Origin: an uncultured Oscillospiraceae bacterium
GTDB taxonomy: Bacteria > Bacillota > Clostridia > Oscillospirales > Ruminococcaceae
Reading direction: 5' to 3'
Length of the DNA stretch: 64,000 nt
Assembly (NCBI GenBank): GCA_910579125.1
Contig: CAJTTH010000001.1
Location: forward strand, 1-64,000
This document shows positions 16,691 to 25,049 of this stretch, one piece after another. A program made the position numbers and the translations under genes. Every line of letters begins with the position of its first letter. The first letter of the stretch is position 1. The notes beneath the pieces were generated by a model that saw nothing but the letters and a program-made list of their open reading frames with translations, was not told the DNA's origin and made no database searches.

Positions 16691-17707
16691 TTATTCCGCT
16701 CTGAAAGCCAATCTGAAGAAATTGTATAAATGCGGCTTTACGCTTGTGTGGTCGTGACCGCCCTCGGTTATCTCGTGCCAGAGGAACTCCGTGCCGTTCC
16801 ACTCGAGCATATCGCGGTAGGTGTACGGCGTTCTGCCGACAACGCCGTCGTTCAGCGCCGCGCTAATGAGCAGAACGTGCGGCGCGTTCTCCTTGAACGA
16901 CATTTCGGACTGATCTATCTGCCCCGGGTGAGTGGTCGAGGTCGGATTAAGCGGCGAAAGCCCCGGCGCGGGACAAACCCCGCCGATATACCCGAAAAGC
17001 TCGGGGCGCGTAAACCCGATAAACAGAGCCTCTCTTCCGCCCATGGAAAAGCCCGTTATCGCGGTGTTCTCCCTGCCTGTTGCGGCGGAAAACGTGCTTT
17101 CGATAAACGGCATAAGGTCGGTGACGAGGTCGTTTATGAAATTGTCGTAGTTCAGCGAGTTCTTCAAGTCCATTCCGGTGCAGTAGGGCATATCCTTGCT
17201 GCAATAAATGTACGGTGCGACGACGATCATTTCCTCGGCAGCACCGTCCGCAACAAGGTTTCCGAGTATCGTCGGAATGTTGACAACGGGGCGCGTCATC
17301 CAGCTTTCATTGTCGTAGTAGCCGTGTAGAACGTACATTACGGGATATTTCTTGTCCTCGGAATAATTCGGCGGCAGCAGCACGTTTACGCCCGTATCGC
17401 GCTCCGCCGTGGTCGAGTAATAGGTGTACCGTTTAAATTCGGAGTACTGTACGCCCTCGCGGACTTCCTCTATCTCGGGCGGCTGCATATCAACGATAAT
17501 ATCCTTGTTTTTCTCCATAAAAGATTTTTCCTCCGTTTGTATTTCCGACGTGTCAGAAGTTTCGCCCGAAAGCACCTCCGACGTTTCGGTCGACGAAAAA
17601 TCGGAGCTTTCGCTCTGCGAGCCGCTCTCGTAACTGCTCTCCGTGCCGCTGCCGCAGCCCGTCAGTATCAGTGCGGAAAATACCGCCAATATCAATGTCC
17701 GTTTCAT
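16691..17707 (-). CDS. secreted esterase lipoprotein (esterase D/CE1-like)
   Basis: Alpha/beta hydrolase of 338 residues. The lipoprotein signal ends LILTGCGS, then a Ser/Glu-rich linker (about 20-85). The catalytic domain shows VMYVLHGYYDNESWM (oxyanion region), the nucleophile Ser in GFSMGG, and the catalytic His in GGHDHTSVKPHLYNFF. This matches feruloyl or acetyl-xylan/mannan esterases that strip side groups from plant polysaccharides, which suits the neighbouring mannan enzymes. The start overlaps the upstream FMN reductase stop (ATGA), so the two genes form an operon. Confidence 0.88.
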   Translation of the reverse strand: MKRTLILAVFSALILTGCGSGTESSYESGSQSESSDFSSTETSEVLSGETSDTSEIQTEEKSFMEKNKDIIVDMQPPEIEEVREGVQYSEFKRYTYYSTTAERDTGVNVLLPPNYSEDKKYPVMYVLHGYYDNESWMTRPVVNIPTILGNLVADGAAEEMIVVAPYIYCSKDMPYCTGMDLKNSLNYDNFINDLVTDLMPFIESTFSAATGRENTAITGFSMGGREALFIGFTRPELFGYIGGVCPAPGLSPLNPTSTTHPGQIDQSEMSFKENAPHVLLISAALNDGVVGRTPYTYRDMLEWNGTEFLWHEITEGGHDHTSVKPHLYNFFRLAFRAE

Positions 17708-18249
17708 ATTTTATCCGCCAATTCCGCCGCCTGCTTGCAGCCGTCCGTTTTGTCGATATCGCCGACGTTGAGAACTCCCGGTATCAGCACCTCGCCCGCC
17801 ATTGTCCACTTCAGAAGCTCGGCGGAGCGCTCTATCGGCATTTTCACGCCGTCGAACACGGTCATATCGTTCTCCTCGCAGCAGGAGATCAGCGCGCATT
17901 TTTTACCCGCAACGTCCTTTCCGCCGACTACCAACGAGAATAGCCTGTCGATAACGCCCTTTATCTGCGCGGGTATGGAGTACCAGTAAACTGGCATGGT
18001 GAACACCACCGCGTCCGCTTCGATAATTGCGGGCGCTATCTCGTTGAAATCGTCGTCAAACGAGCAAGCCTTGCCCGTCTTGAAGCAGGTTTCACAGGCG
18101 TGACAGCCGCCGACCTTTTTAAGTGCCGCGTCAAATCTCGTAACGCTGTATCCCTTTTTCTCAGCCGCAGCGATAAACGCCTCCGTCATCGCGAAGCTGT
18201 TGCCGTTCTTTCGCGGACTTCCTGTAATTACAACTATTTTCTTGCTCAT
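17704..18249 (-). CDS. flavodoxin-fold NAD(P)H-dependent FMN reductase
   Basis: A 181-residue flavoprotein of the iron-sulfur flavoprotein/NADPH-dependent FMN reductase group. SPRKNGNSFAM is the FMN phosphate loop, and GCHACETCFKTGKAC has a cysteine cluster seen in related proteins; PVYWYSIPAQIKGVIDR is a conserved signature. The start follows AAAGGAG by 8 nt. It is expressed from a promoter whose -35 overlaps a palindrome next to the divergent HxlR gene, as expected for redox or electrophile control by HxlR-type repressors. The co-transcribed esterase gene is an unusual partner. Confidence 0.85.
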   Translation of the reverse strand: MSKKIVVITGSPRKNGNSFAMTEAFIAAAEKKGYSVTRFDAALKKVGGCHACETCFKTGKACSFDDDFNEIAPAIIEADAVVFTMPVYWYSIPAQIKGVIDRLFSLVVGGKDVAGKKCALISCCEENDMTVFDGVKMPIERSAELLKWTMAGEVLIPGVLNVGDIDKTDGCKQAAELADKI

Positions 18250-18270
18250 GGATATTTCTCCTTTCGTTGA

Positions 18271-18299
18271 TTGACAAAACGTCGTCTTTGTGATATAAT
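18271..18299 (+). promoter_or_regulatory. promoter of hxlR-type gene
   Basis: TTGACA (18271-18276) and TATAAT (18294-18299), spacer 17. Confidence 0.8.
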
Positions 18300-18326
18300 T
18301 ATAGCATAAACCGTTTGTAAATACAA
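18298..18326 (-). promoter_or_regulatory. promoter and palindromic operator of FMN reductase operon
   Basis: Minus strand TTGTAT (18321-18326) and TATAAT (18298-18303), spacer 17. The perfect palindrome TTGTA-AA-TACAA at 18315-18326 covers the -35 and lies downstream of the divergent promoter's -10, so one bound repressor could block both. Confidence 0.65.
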
Positions 18327-18354
18327 GTACTGTCTTTAAAGAAAGTGTGAACCT

Positions 18355-18687
18355 ATGATAAGCAAATATATTGAAAGCGCGAATTTTGAGGATACGGGTT
18401 TCAGCTATACGCTGTCGCTTATAAGCGGAAAGCACAAGCCCGTTATCCTGTACTGCCTTATGGAGTTCGGCACTGTGCGCTTTAACGAAATGCGCCGCTA
18501 CCTCAAAAAAGTTACCGATAAAACGCTCAGTATGAACTTAAAGGAGCTTGAACGCGACGGGCTTATCGTCCGCAAAGAATACCCGCAGATACCGCCCAAG
18601 GTGGAATACAGCCTTACGGAGCGCGGAAAATCGCTGATGAAAATCCTCGACTTGCTTTGCGTCTGGGGTGAGGAAAATCGGCACTGA
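18355..18687 (+). CDS. HxlR-family winged-helix regulator
   Basis: 110-residue MarR-like winged-helix protein of the HxlR group. LSLISGKHKPVILYCLMEFG, the recognition helix region FNEMRRYLKKVTDKTLSMNL and the wing KVEYSLTERGKSL are diagnostic. HxlR proteins act as dimers and often sense oxidants or aldehydes through a Cys; here Cys residues lie in ILYCLM and LLCVWG. It is divergent from an FMN reductase, the commonest arrangement for the family, and very likely regulates it through the palindrome at 18315-18326. Confidence 0.9.
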   Translation: MISKYIESANFEDTGFSYTLSLISGKHKPVILYCLMEFGTVRFNEMRRYLKKVTDKTLSMNLKELERDGLIVRKEYPQIPPKVEYSLTERGKSLMKILDLLCVWGEENRH

Positions 18688-18791
18688 CGGCGTTTTCAAC
18701 AAACAAAGCCGGAATAATTTGTCAATTTTGACAAGTGATTTGCCGTTAATATTTTCTCTTAAAAGTTGTCTTAATTTCGGGGGTGTTGACA

Positions 18792-19493
18792 TTGCGCAAA
18801 TTATTGACGGTGATAACGGCGGCAGCGGCGGCGCTTATGCTCTGTTCCTGTTCGCTGCTGCGGTACGATAGCTCGGAGGAAAACTCGCAGGAAGGCTATA
18901 TCATACCCGCCGAATTTACCGAGGACGATCTGTATATACAAGGTCTGCTTGACGAAGCGACCAACTTGATAACGGATTTATACAGCGTTTACGGCAATGA
19001 AGTAATGGTCGAATTTGCACGGCGGGATACCGATGGGTACGACCAGAAAACCTATATGTCGTCTCATTTATTCGGTCAAAAAAAACTTGACAACGAAAGA
19101 AGAGAACTGAAAAAATATTTTACCGGCGAGGCAATAGAGCTGTTTGAGAAGAATTACGCGGTCGCTTACAAAGACGGCTTCACATGGCAGTACGACGGAA
19201 CGCGGTCTTTTACGGTGACGGCGGGCAGTATGTTTGACGAAAACGGTTCGCTGAAAGCCTTTCCGCACCTTATGAACGTCGACGGCGAGCTGCTTTGCGG
19301 TCTGGAGGAGGCAAAAGCCGCAGACGCTCTGAACGATTGCTTTTGGTCGACCGCTCACGTTACCGACAAAACAGACGACGAAATAAGGTTCGCCTATATT
19401 GTCGAAACGGACGGCACTCTTACGGAACGGACGGGTATCCTCAAAAACGAGGACGGCTGGAAACTGTCATGGTATATGGATTGGTTGGAATAA
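18792..19493 (+). CDS. lipoprotein of unknown function
   Basis: 233 residues from a TTG placed 6 nt after GGGGGTG; a GTG at 18783 is the other possible start. The signal peptide ends MLCSCS (lipobox). The mature protein begins with an acidic stretch and a helical segment (LYIQGLLDEATNLITDLYSV), followed by a beta-rich C-terminal half. The general look recalls IseA-type or SnoaL-like small secreted domains, but I see no decisive motif. It is a single gene upstream of the TSUP permease. Confidence 0.75.
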   Translation: MRKLLTVITAAAAALMLCSCSLLRYDSSEENSQEGYIIPAEFTEDDLYIQGLLDEATNLITDLYSVYGNEVMVEFARRDTDGYDQKTYMSSHLFGQKKLDNERRELKKYFTGEAIELFEKNYAVAYKDGFTWQYDGTRSFTVTAGSMFDENGSLKAFPHLMNVDGELLCGLEEAKAADALNDCFWSTAHVTDKTDDEIRFAYIVETDGTLTERTGILKNEDGWKLSWYMDWLE

Positions 19494-19576
19494 ATATGAA
19501 AATAAGATGAAAAAACTCCTCTGAAATTGACTTTATGCCGCAAGTGTGGTATAATTTGCAATGTGGAGGTGATGTA

Positions 19577-20344
19577 ATGTTTACATTTATAATATGCTTT
19601 ATTGCGGGAATCGGCGCGGGGCTTGGCACCGGATTTGCGGGAATGAGCGCGGCAGCGGTTATTTCGCCCATGTTGATAACGTTCCTTGATATGCCCGCTT
19701 ACGACGCAGTCGGTATCGCTTTGGCAAGCGATGTGCTGGCAAGCGCGGTCTCGGCATACACCTACGGTAAAAACAAGAACCTCGATATAAAAAACGGTCT
19801 TGTTATGATGACGGCTGTGCTGTTGTTCACGATGGTCGGAAGCTGGATCGCCAAACTTGTACCCAATGACACGATGGGCGGTTTTTCCGTTGTTATGACG
19901 TTCTTCCTCGGCATTAAATTTATCGTAAAGCCCGTAATGACCACCAAGGAAAGCATGGGCGGGGTCTCGGCAAAGAAACGTGTTATACAGTCGATAATCT
20001 GTGGAACGCTCATAGGGTTGATCTGCGGATTTGTCGGCGCGGGCGGCGGAATGATGCTGCTGCTTATTTTGACGAGTGTTTTGGGCTACGAGCTTAAAAC
20101 CGCCGTGGGGACCTCGGTTTTTATTATGACGTTCACGGCGTTGACAGGCGCGGTCAGTCATTTTGCAATCGGAGGAATGCCCGACGTGCTTTGCCTTGTA
20201 TACTGCGTGCTGAGCACATTGCTTTGGGCGAGAATAGCGGCGGTTTTTGCGAATAAAGCGTCGCCGAAAGTGCTCAACCGTGCAACGGGTATCGTGCTTG
20301 CGGTGCTGGGCGCAGTGATAATGACAGTTAATTTTGTTAAATAA
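19577..20344 (+). CDS. TSUP (TauE/SafE) family permease
   Basis: Membrane protein of 255 residues with about seven to eight hydrophobic segments. The duplicated family motif is visible: GLGTGFAGMSAAAVISPML near the N-terminus and GFVGAGGGMMLLLILTSVLG in the second half. The family exports or imports sulfite, sulfoacetate, organosulfonates or related anions; the substrate cannot be set here. The start follows GGAGGTGAT. A strong terminator follows the stop codon. Confidence 0.9.
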   Translation: MFTFIICFIAGIGAGLGTGFAGMSAAAVISPMLITFLDMPAYDAVGIALASDVLASAVSAYTYGKNKNLDIKNGLVMMTAVLLFTMVGSWIAKLVPNDTMGGFSVVMTFFLGIKFIVKPVMTTKESMGGVSAKKRVIQSIICGTLIGLICGFVGAGGGMMLLLILTSVLGYELKTAVGTSVFIMTFTALTGAVSHFAIGGMPDVLCLVYCVLSTLLWARIAAVFANKASPKVLNRATGIVLAVLGAVIMTVNFVK

Positions 20345-20350
20345 ATCTTC

Positions 20351-20390
20351 CCGCGGGAGTTCGGTTTTACCGTCTCCCGTGGCCTTTTTT
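20351..20390 (+). terminator. terminator after TSUP gene
   Basis: CCGCGGGAG (20351-20359) pairs with CTCCCGTGG (20374-20382), then a run of six T. Confidence 0.85.
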
Positions 20391-20474
20391 GATAAACCGC
20401 TGCTGTGCATTATCTCAAAACCGCTTTTTCAGTGAAAATTCTCTGAAAAAATTGCCGAAAGTTGCGCTAATCCC

Positions 20475-20503
20475 TTGACAATTAACCTAAAAAGTAGTAT
20501 TAT
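20475..20503 (+). promoter_or_regulatory. promoter of surface-acylation operon
   Basis: TTGACA (20475-20480) and TATTAT (20498-20503), spacer 17. Confidence 0.7.
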
Positions 20504-20509
20504 GTTATA

Positions 20510-20724
20510 TAGGAGTTTTTGGCGCTGTTTGGAGAGGCGCAAACTTAATTAGCAGCTCAAAGTGAATTCGGACTTTTCGTGCGCTGTACATACGCACGTT
20601 AATATAAAAAATACAGATAGAGAAAAAACGGCTTTTTTAGCCGACTGTATAATTGTGCATAAATATAAATATTGTCCGAGCATGCTTTTTTGCATATACA
20701 TATAAAAATTGGGGAGTTGTACAA
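20510..20724 (+). other. 215-nt leader of MBOAT operon
   Basis: Untranslated leader with several short hairpins, including GTGCG/CGCAC (about 20579-20598) and CGGCTTTTTTAGCCG (about 20628-20642). The second has T in its loop and no trailing T-run. I recognise no known riboswitch core. Apart from promoter, leader and the preceding terminator, nothing else is seen in 20345-20724. Confidence 0.35.
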
Positions 20725-22134
20725 ATGATTTTTTCCAGCCTTATCTTTCTGTATCTGTTTCTGCCGCTGTGCCTTATCACGTATGGGCTTGTAAAGCCGC
20801 TCAAGGGGAAAAACGCTGTGCTGATTGTTTTCTCGCTGCTTTTTTATGCGTGGGGCGAACCCGTAAGAATACTGTTTCTGCTGCTGTCCGCAGTCATCAA
20901 CTATTTTGTCGGTCTGGGCATTGGCGCGGCAAAAAGCGAAAAACTTCAAAAGCTGATCGTGGGCGGAGGATTGGTCTACAATATAGGAATGATCGCCGTG
21001 TTCAAATACAGCGGCTTTCTGGTCGAGAACGTCAACGCGATTTTCGGCTCGAAATTCCCCGTGCCCGAGATTGCGATTATGGCGGGTATCAGTTTTTACA
21101 CGTTCCAGATAATCTCATATATCGTCGACTGTTACTGGGGCAAGGTCGAGCCGCAGAAAAATTTCTGGGATCTGCTGCTGTTCATCTGCCTGTTCCCGCA
21201 GCTTATCGCGGGACCTATCGTGCGTTACAGCACTATCGCCGAGGAAATAGGCTGCCGCAAAACCACGATGAAGGATTTGAGCGAGGGTCTGACAAGACTG
21301 GTGGTAGGTCTCGCCAAAAAGGTAATTCTCGCCGACCAGCTTTACAGGATCGTTGAGGACACCATCGGCAGCAAGTCCGGAGTAGGACCGATGACCGTAA
21401 TGGGAACATGGTACGGAATTATTCTCTATTCGCTTTACATCTATTTTGACTTTTCGGGATATTCGGATATGGCTATCGGCATGGGGCGCATATTCGGCTT
21501 TCACTTTAATGAAAACTTCAACCACCCGTATCTTTGCAAGGATATTCAGGAGTTCTGGCAGAGGTGGCACATCTCGCTCGGCTCGTTCTTCCGCGACTAT
21601 CTTATGCCGATCTCGTTTTTCGGTCACCGCAACAAATATTTCAGTCTGTTTCTGGTGTGGCTTTGCACGGGTGTTTGGCACGGCGCGTCGTGGAATTACG
21701 TTATCTGGGGATTGTATTACGGCGCGTTCATTATGTTCGAGACTGTTCTCGGAAAGAAACGCATCAACAAAATTCCCATTGTAATACGGCATATTTACAG
21801 CAAGCTGATAATTATAATCGGGTTCGGTATATTCTTTTTCGAGGATTTCGAGCAGCTCGGTCTGTTCTTCCGCAACATCACGCCGCTCAACCCGAACGGC
21901 TTCAGCAGCGAATTTGAGCTTATTTCGCTCTGCAATAATCTGTGGCTGATAATTGCCGCGATCATATGCACGTTCCCGCTCATAGAGCTTTCCAAAAAGA
22001 TATCCGAGCGCTCGCTTAACGCAAAAACGGCGGTGTCGGTGTCGGGGACGGCGATATGCGCGGTGCTGCTTGTGGCGAGCAGCATACTGCTCGTGGATGC
22101 GACGACAAACGCGTTCCTGTACTGGAATTACTAA
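20725..22134 (+). CDS. MBOAT O-acyltransferase (AlgI/DltB-like)
   Basis: Integral membrane acyltransferase, 469 residues with about eleven hydrophobic segments. Family signatures: FYTFQIISYIVDCYWG, WQRWHISLGSFFRDYL and the catalytic His in CTGVWHGASWNYVIWGL. AlgI moves acetyl groups across the membrane for alginate acetylation; DltB does so with D-alanine carried on DltC. Here an acyl carrier protein and an FkbH-like loading enzyme sit in the same operon, favouring a carrier-bound donor. The start follows GGGGAG; 24 upstream codons in frame are excluded. First gene of a six-gene operon. Confidence 0.9.
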   Translation: MIFSSLIFLYLFLPLCLITYGLVKPLKGKNAVLIVFSLLFYAWGEPVRILFLLLSAVINYFVGLGIGAAKSEKLQKLIVGGGLVYNIGMIAVFKYSGFLVENVNAIFGSKFPVPEIAIMAGISFYTFQIISYIVDCYWGKVEPQKNFWDLLLFICLFPQLIAGPIVRYSTIAEEIGCRKTTMKDLSEGLTRLVVGLAKKVILADQLYRIVEDTIGSKSGVGPMTVMGTWYGIILYSLYIYFDFSGYSDMAIGMGRIFGFHFNENFNHPYLCKDIQEFWQRWHISLGSFFRDYLMPISFFGHRNKYFSLFLVWLCTGVWHGASWNYVIWGLYYGAFIMFETVLGKKRINKIPIVIRHIYSKLIIIIGFGIFFFEDFEQLGLFFRNITPLNPNGFSSEFELISLCNNLWLIIAAIICTFPLIELSKKISERSLNAKTAVSVSGTAICAVLLVASSILLVDATTNAFLYWNY

Positions 22135-22146
22135 GGGGGTGTAGAA

Positions 22147-23664
22147 ATGTCCGAAAACAGATCGAACAAGCCATCCGACGAGGAGCGCGAAAAGCGGCTT
22201 GAACGGCAGAAGAAGCGCGTGCTGGCGCAGGCGCGCAAACGCGAGCATTCGTTGTACGCTCTCAACATTTCGGTGATCGTTGGAGTGCTGGCGTTTATTA
22301 CGCTGTTTATGACGTTCGGGGAGCGCCCGAAAGAATCCACGGAGGAGAACCGCGATCTGGCGCAATGTCCGACGTTCTCGTTTGAAAGCTACTTCAAGGG
22401 CGAGTTCACAAAGGATTTTGCGGCGTTCTACAACGATACCGTGCCGCTGAGGAGCACGTTCAAGTCGATGATATCCGCGTTCAGGGCAAATCTCGGCGTT
22501 AAATACGGAGACGGCATTCATCTCAGCGGCGGTCTGCCCACTATCGAGACACGCCCCGAAAACTCGGGCAGCAGTTCTACCAGAAAGCCGCCGCCCGTCG
22601 TTGTTATCCCCAATCAGTCGGGTAACTCGTCTGGGAGCACGGGAAGTTCGTCAAGCAGCACCGGCAGCAGTTCTCCAAGCGGCTCGACCGGCACGTCAAG
22701 CAGCACCGGGAGCACAAGCGCCGATACGACTTCAAGCAGCTCCACGGAACCCGTCGATATCGACCCCAACGGCGGAATGGAGGTCGGCAGCATAATCGTG
22801 CTGCCCGACGGACGCGCCTTGCCGCTGTTCGGCGGAAGCTATTCGGGCGGTCAGTTCTACGCCGAAACGCTCAACGCGTATAAGCAGGCGCTCGGCGAAA
22901 ATGTAAACGTGTATTCGCTTGTATCGCCGACAGCGGTGTCGTTCTATCTGCCCGAAAAGTTTGCGGACAGGTCGGCGAGCGAGTGGGATCATATCGACTA
23001 TATCAACAGCTTTTTCGAGGGAGTTATCCCGATCGACGCGTACTCCGTTTTCGAGCAGCACGTTGCAGAGGACATCTTTATGCGCACAGACCACCATTGG
23101 TCATCGCTGGGCGCTTACTACGCGGCACAGGAGTTCGCGAAAACGGCGCAGGTTGATTTCGCGGAGCTGAACGACGAAAATTACGAAAAGGTGTCGCGCG
23201 AGGGTTACCTCGGCACACTGTTCGGTCAGAGCGGAGAGCCGCAGGTTATGATCGACAATCCAGAAACGTTCACATATTATATTCCGCAGAACGAATTTAC
23301 CACCGACTACTACTCGTTCGGCATGGAATATCAATATACGGGTCGGCTTATGTTGGATATCGACCTGCTTGAACGCAGCGACTGGTATTCCGTGAATATG
23401 TGCGGCGACCTGTACACGGTCAATATCAACACCGACTGTAAAAACGGCAGAAGACTGATGATAGTTAAGGACAGCTACGGCGACGCGCTCCCCGCGTTCC
23501 TCACAAGCTCCTTTGAGGAGATATGGGTGGTGGATATGCGTGCGTTTGAGGGCGGAATAGTTCAACTTGCGCAGAATGAGGGCATTACCGACGTTCTGTT
23601 CGCGATGAATCCCACGAGCGCCACCGGAGAAAACGCGGATCATCTTCCCGGTAAAATGTGGTAA
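22147..23664 (+). CDS. DHHW-family (AlgX/AlgJ-like) surface protein, paralogue 1
   Basis: 505 residues. A basic cytoplasmic start (about 1-36) and one membrane anchor (about 37-58) are followed by an AlgX-like segment beginning ENRDLAQCP, a Ser/Thr/Gly-rich linker (about 138-198) and the SGNH-like catalytic domain. That domain holds FGGSYSGGQ, the Asp-His-His motif TDHHWSSLGAYYAA and VKDSYGDALPAF. AlgX/AlgJ proteins take the acyl group delivered by the MBOAT partner and place it on an extracellular polymer. It starts 12 nt after the MBOAT stop, behind GGGGGTG. It is the only paralogue with the ENR segment and a true membrane anchor. Confidence 0.85.
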   Translation: MSENRSNKPSDEEREKRLERQKKRVLAQARKREHSLYALNISVIVGVLAFITLFMTFGERPKESTEENRDLAQCPTFSFESYFKGEFTKDFAAFYNDTVPLRSTFKSMISAFRANLGVKYGDGIHLSGGLPTIETRPENSGSSSTRKPPPVVVIPNQSGNSSGSTGSSSSSTGSSSPSGSTGTSSSTGSTSADTTSSSSTEPVDIDPNGGMEVGSIIVLPDGRALPLFGGSYSGGQFYAETLNAYKQALGENVNVYSLVSPTAVSFYLPEKFADRSASEWDHIDYINSFFEGVIPIDAYSVFEQHVAEDIFMRTDHHWSSLGAYYAAQEFAKTAQVDFAELNDENYEKVSREGYLGTLFGQSGEPQVMIDNPETFTYYIPQNEFTTDYYSFGMEYQYTGRLMLDIDLLERSDWYSVNMCGDLYTVNINTDCKNGRRLMIVKDSYGDALPAFLTSSFEEIWVVDMRAFEGGIVQLAQNEGITDVLFAMNPTSATGENADHLPGKMW

Positions 23665-23796
23665 TTTTTTTCAATAACCCTTTAAATTTCATAAAATCGT
23701 AAGAAATTCGTAAGCAAAACGTAAACCTTTTTTGACGGAAAATAGACATTTTAATGCTATAATAGACAAGTAAATAACAAAAAGGGGGAATATGTC

Positions 23797-24987
23797 TTGA
23801 AAAAGGCAAAAGCAACCTGGTCGGTCTGGGCACTTACGTCGGTAATGCTGTTAAGCGCGTGCAGCAGTACGGAGCAGCAGGACAAGCTGCCCGAGGATTC
23901 GGACGTGAAATTCAACAATGCGTCCTTTTCCGCAAGGGAACCCGCAGGCGGTTCACCGTCCGAGCCGATGCAGAACGGTCAAAGCAGCGTCGGAGAAAAT
24001 TTCGGCGAATTGGCGAGCGGCATTACGGAAAACTCTGTGGACGCTCCGTTAGAGAGCAGCTCCGCCGTAAAACCGTCAACTCCGAACAACACCGCGGACG
24101 GCGAGATGTCAGGCAGCGTTTTTGTGCTTGAGGACGGGCGCGGGCTGGTGCTGTTCGGCGGAAGCTATTCGTGCGGCCGGCATTACGCTGAAACTCTCAA
24201 CGAGTACAAGAAAAGGCTCGGCGAAAACGTCAACGTTTTTTCAATGGTCGTTCCGACGGCGGTGTCTTTCTATCTGCCAGAAAAATATTCGGATATGTCA
24301 GCGAGCGAGTGGGATCATATCGACTATATCAACAGCTTTCTTGACGGGATCATTCCCGTGGACGCTTATTCCGAGATAGCCAAGCACACAGACGAGGAGA
24401 TCTATCTGCGCACCGACAATCACTGGCAGTCGCTGGGCGCGTATTACGCGGCGCGGGAGTTCGCGAAAACGGCGCTTGTCGACTTTCCCGAGCTTAACGA
24501 GGAGAATTACGAGTTCATCTCGCGCGAGGGTTATGTGGGAACGCTGTACGGCTACAGCGAGGAGGATCAGCGGATAAAGGACAATCCCGAAACGTTCACC
24601 TACTACAAGCCGAAAACCGAGTACTCCACCGACTACTACGATTACGAACTGGAGTATCAGTACACGGGCGCGCTTATGCTCGACACCGACAACATTGATG
24701 TCACAAGCTGGTATCTGGTGAATATGTGCGGCGATATGTACACCGTTCATGTCAAGACGGCGGTCAAAAATTCGCGTAAGCTTCTTATCGTCAAGGACAG
24801 CTACGGCGACGCGCTGCCCGCGTTCCTTACTTCCTCGTTTGAGGATATCTGGGTGGTGGATATGCGGCATTTTGAGAAGAGCGTTACCGAGCTGTGCAAG
24901 TCCGAGGGGATAACGGACGTACTGTTCGCGATGAACGCTTCGAGCGCTGCGGGCGGAAATGAGGAAAATCTTGAAAATATTATGTGA
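23797..24987 (+). CDS. DHHW-family lipoprotein, paralogue 2 (DNHW variant)
   Basis: 396 residues from a TTG behind AAAGGGGG; the nearby ATG is out of frame. The lipoprotein signal ends LLSACSS, then a linker to about residue 100. The catalytic domain closely follows paralogue 1 (FGGSYSCGRHYAETLN, SEWDHIDYINSF, VKDSYGDALPAF), but the motif is TDNHWQSLG: the first His of Asp-His-His is Asn. Either the chemistry tolerates this, or this copy binds rather than transfers. A TATAAT at 23758-23763 with TTGACG 20 bp upstream could be an internal promoter. Confidence 0.85.
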   Translation: MKKAKATWSVWALTSVMLLSACSSTEQQDKLPEDSDVKFNNASFSAREPAGGSPSEPMQNGQSSVGENFGELASGITENSVDAPLESSSAVKPSTPNNTADGEMSGSVFVLEDGRGLVLFGGSYSCGRHYAETLNEYKKRLGENVNVFSMVVPTAVSFYLPEKYSDMSASEWDHIDYINSFLDGIIPVDAYSEIAKHTDEEIYLRTDNHWQSLGAYYAAREFAKTALVDFPELNEENYEFISREGYVGTLYGYSEEDQRIKDNPETFTYYKPKTEYSTDYYDYELEYQYTGALMLDTDNIDVTSWYLVNMCGDMYTVHVKTAVKNSRKLLIVKDSYGDALPAFLTSSFEDIWVVDMRHFEKSVTELCKSEGITDVLFAMNASSAAGGNEENLENIM

Positions 24988-25049
24988 CAAATTCTGTTTA
25001 TCAGGCATTTTTTTGCCATACTATATACATATTTCAGGGGGAATATATT

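Noticed and set aside
20510..20724. c-di-GMP riboswitch in the MBOAT leader
   Set aside because: Considered because of neighbouring c-di-GMP enzymes; neither the class I nor class II conserved core is present by eye.
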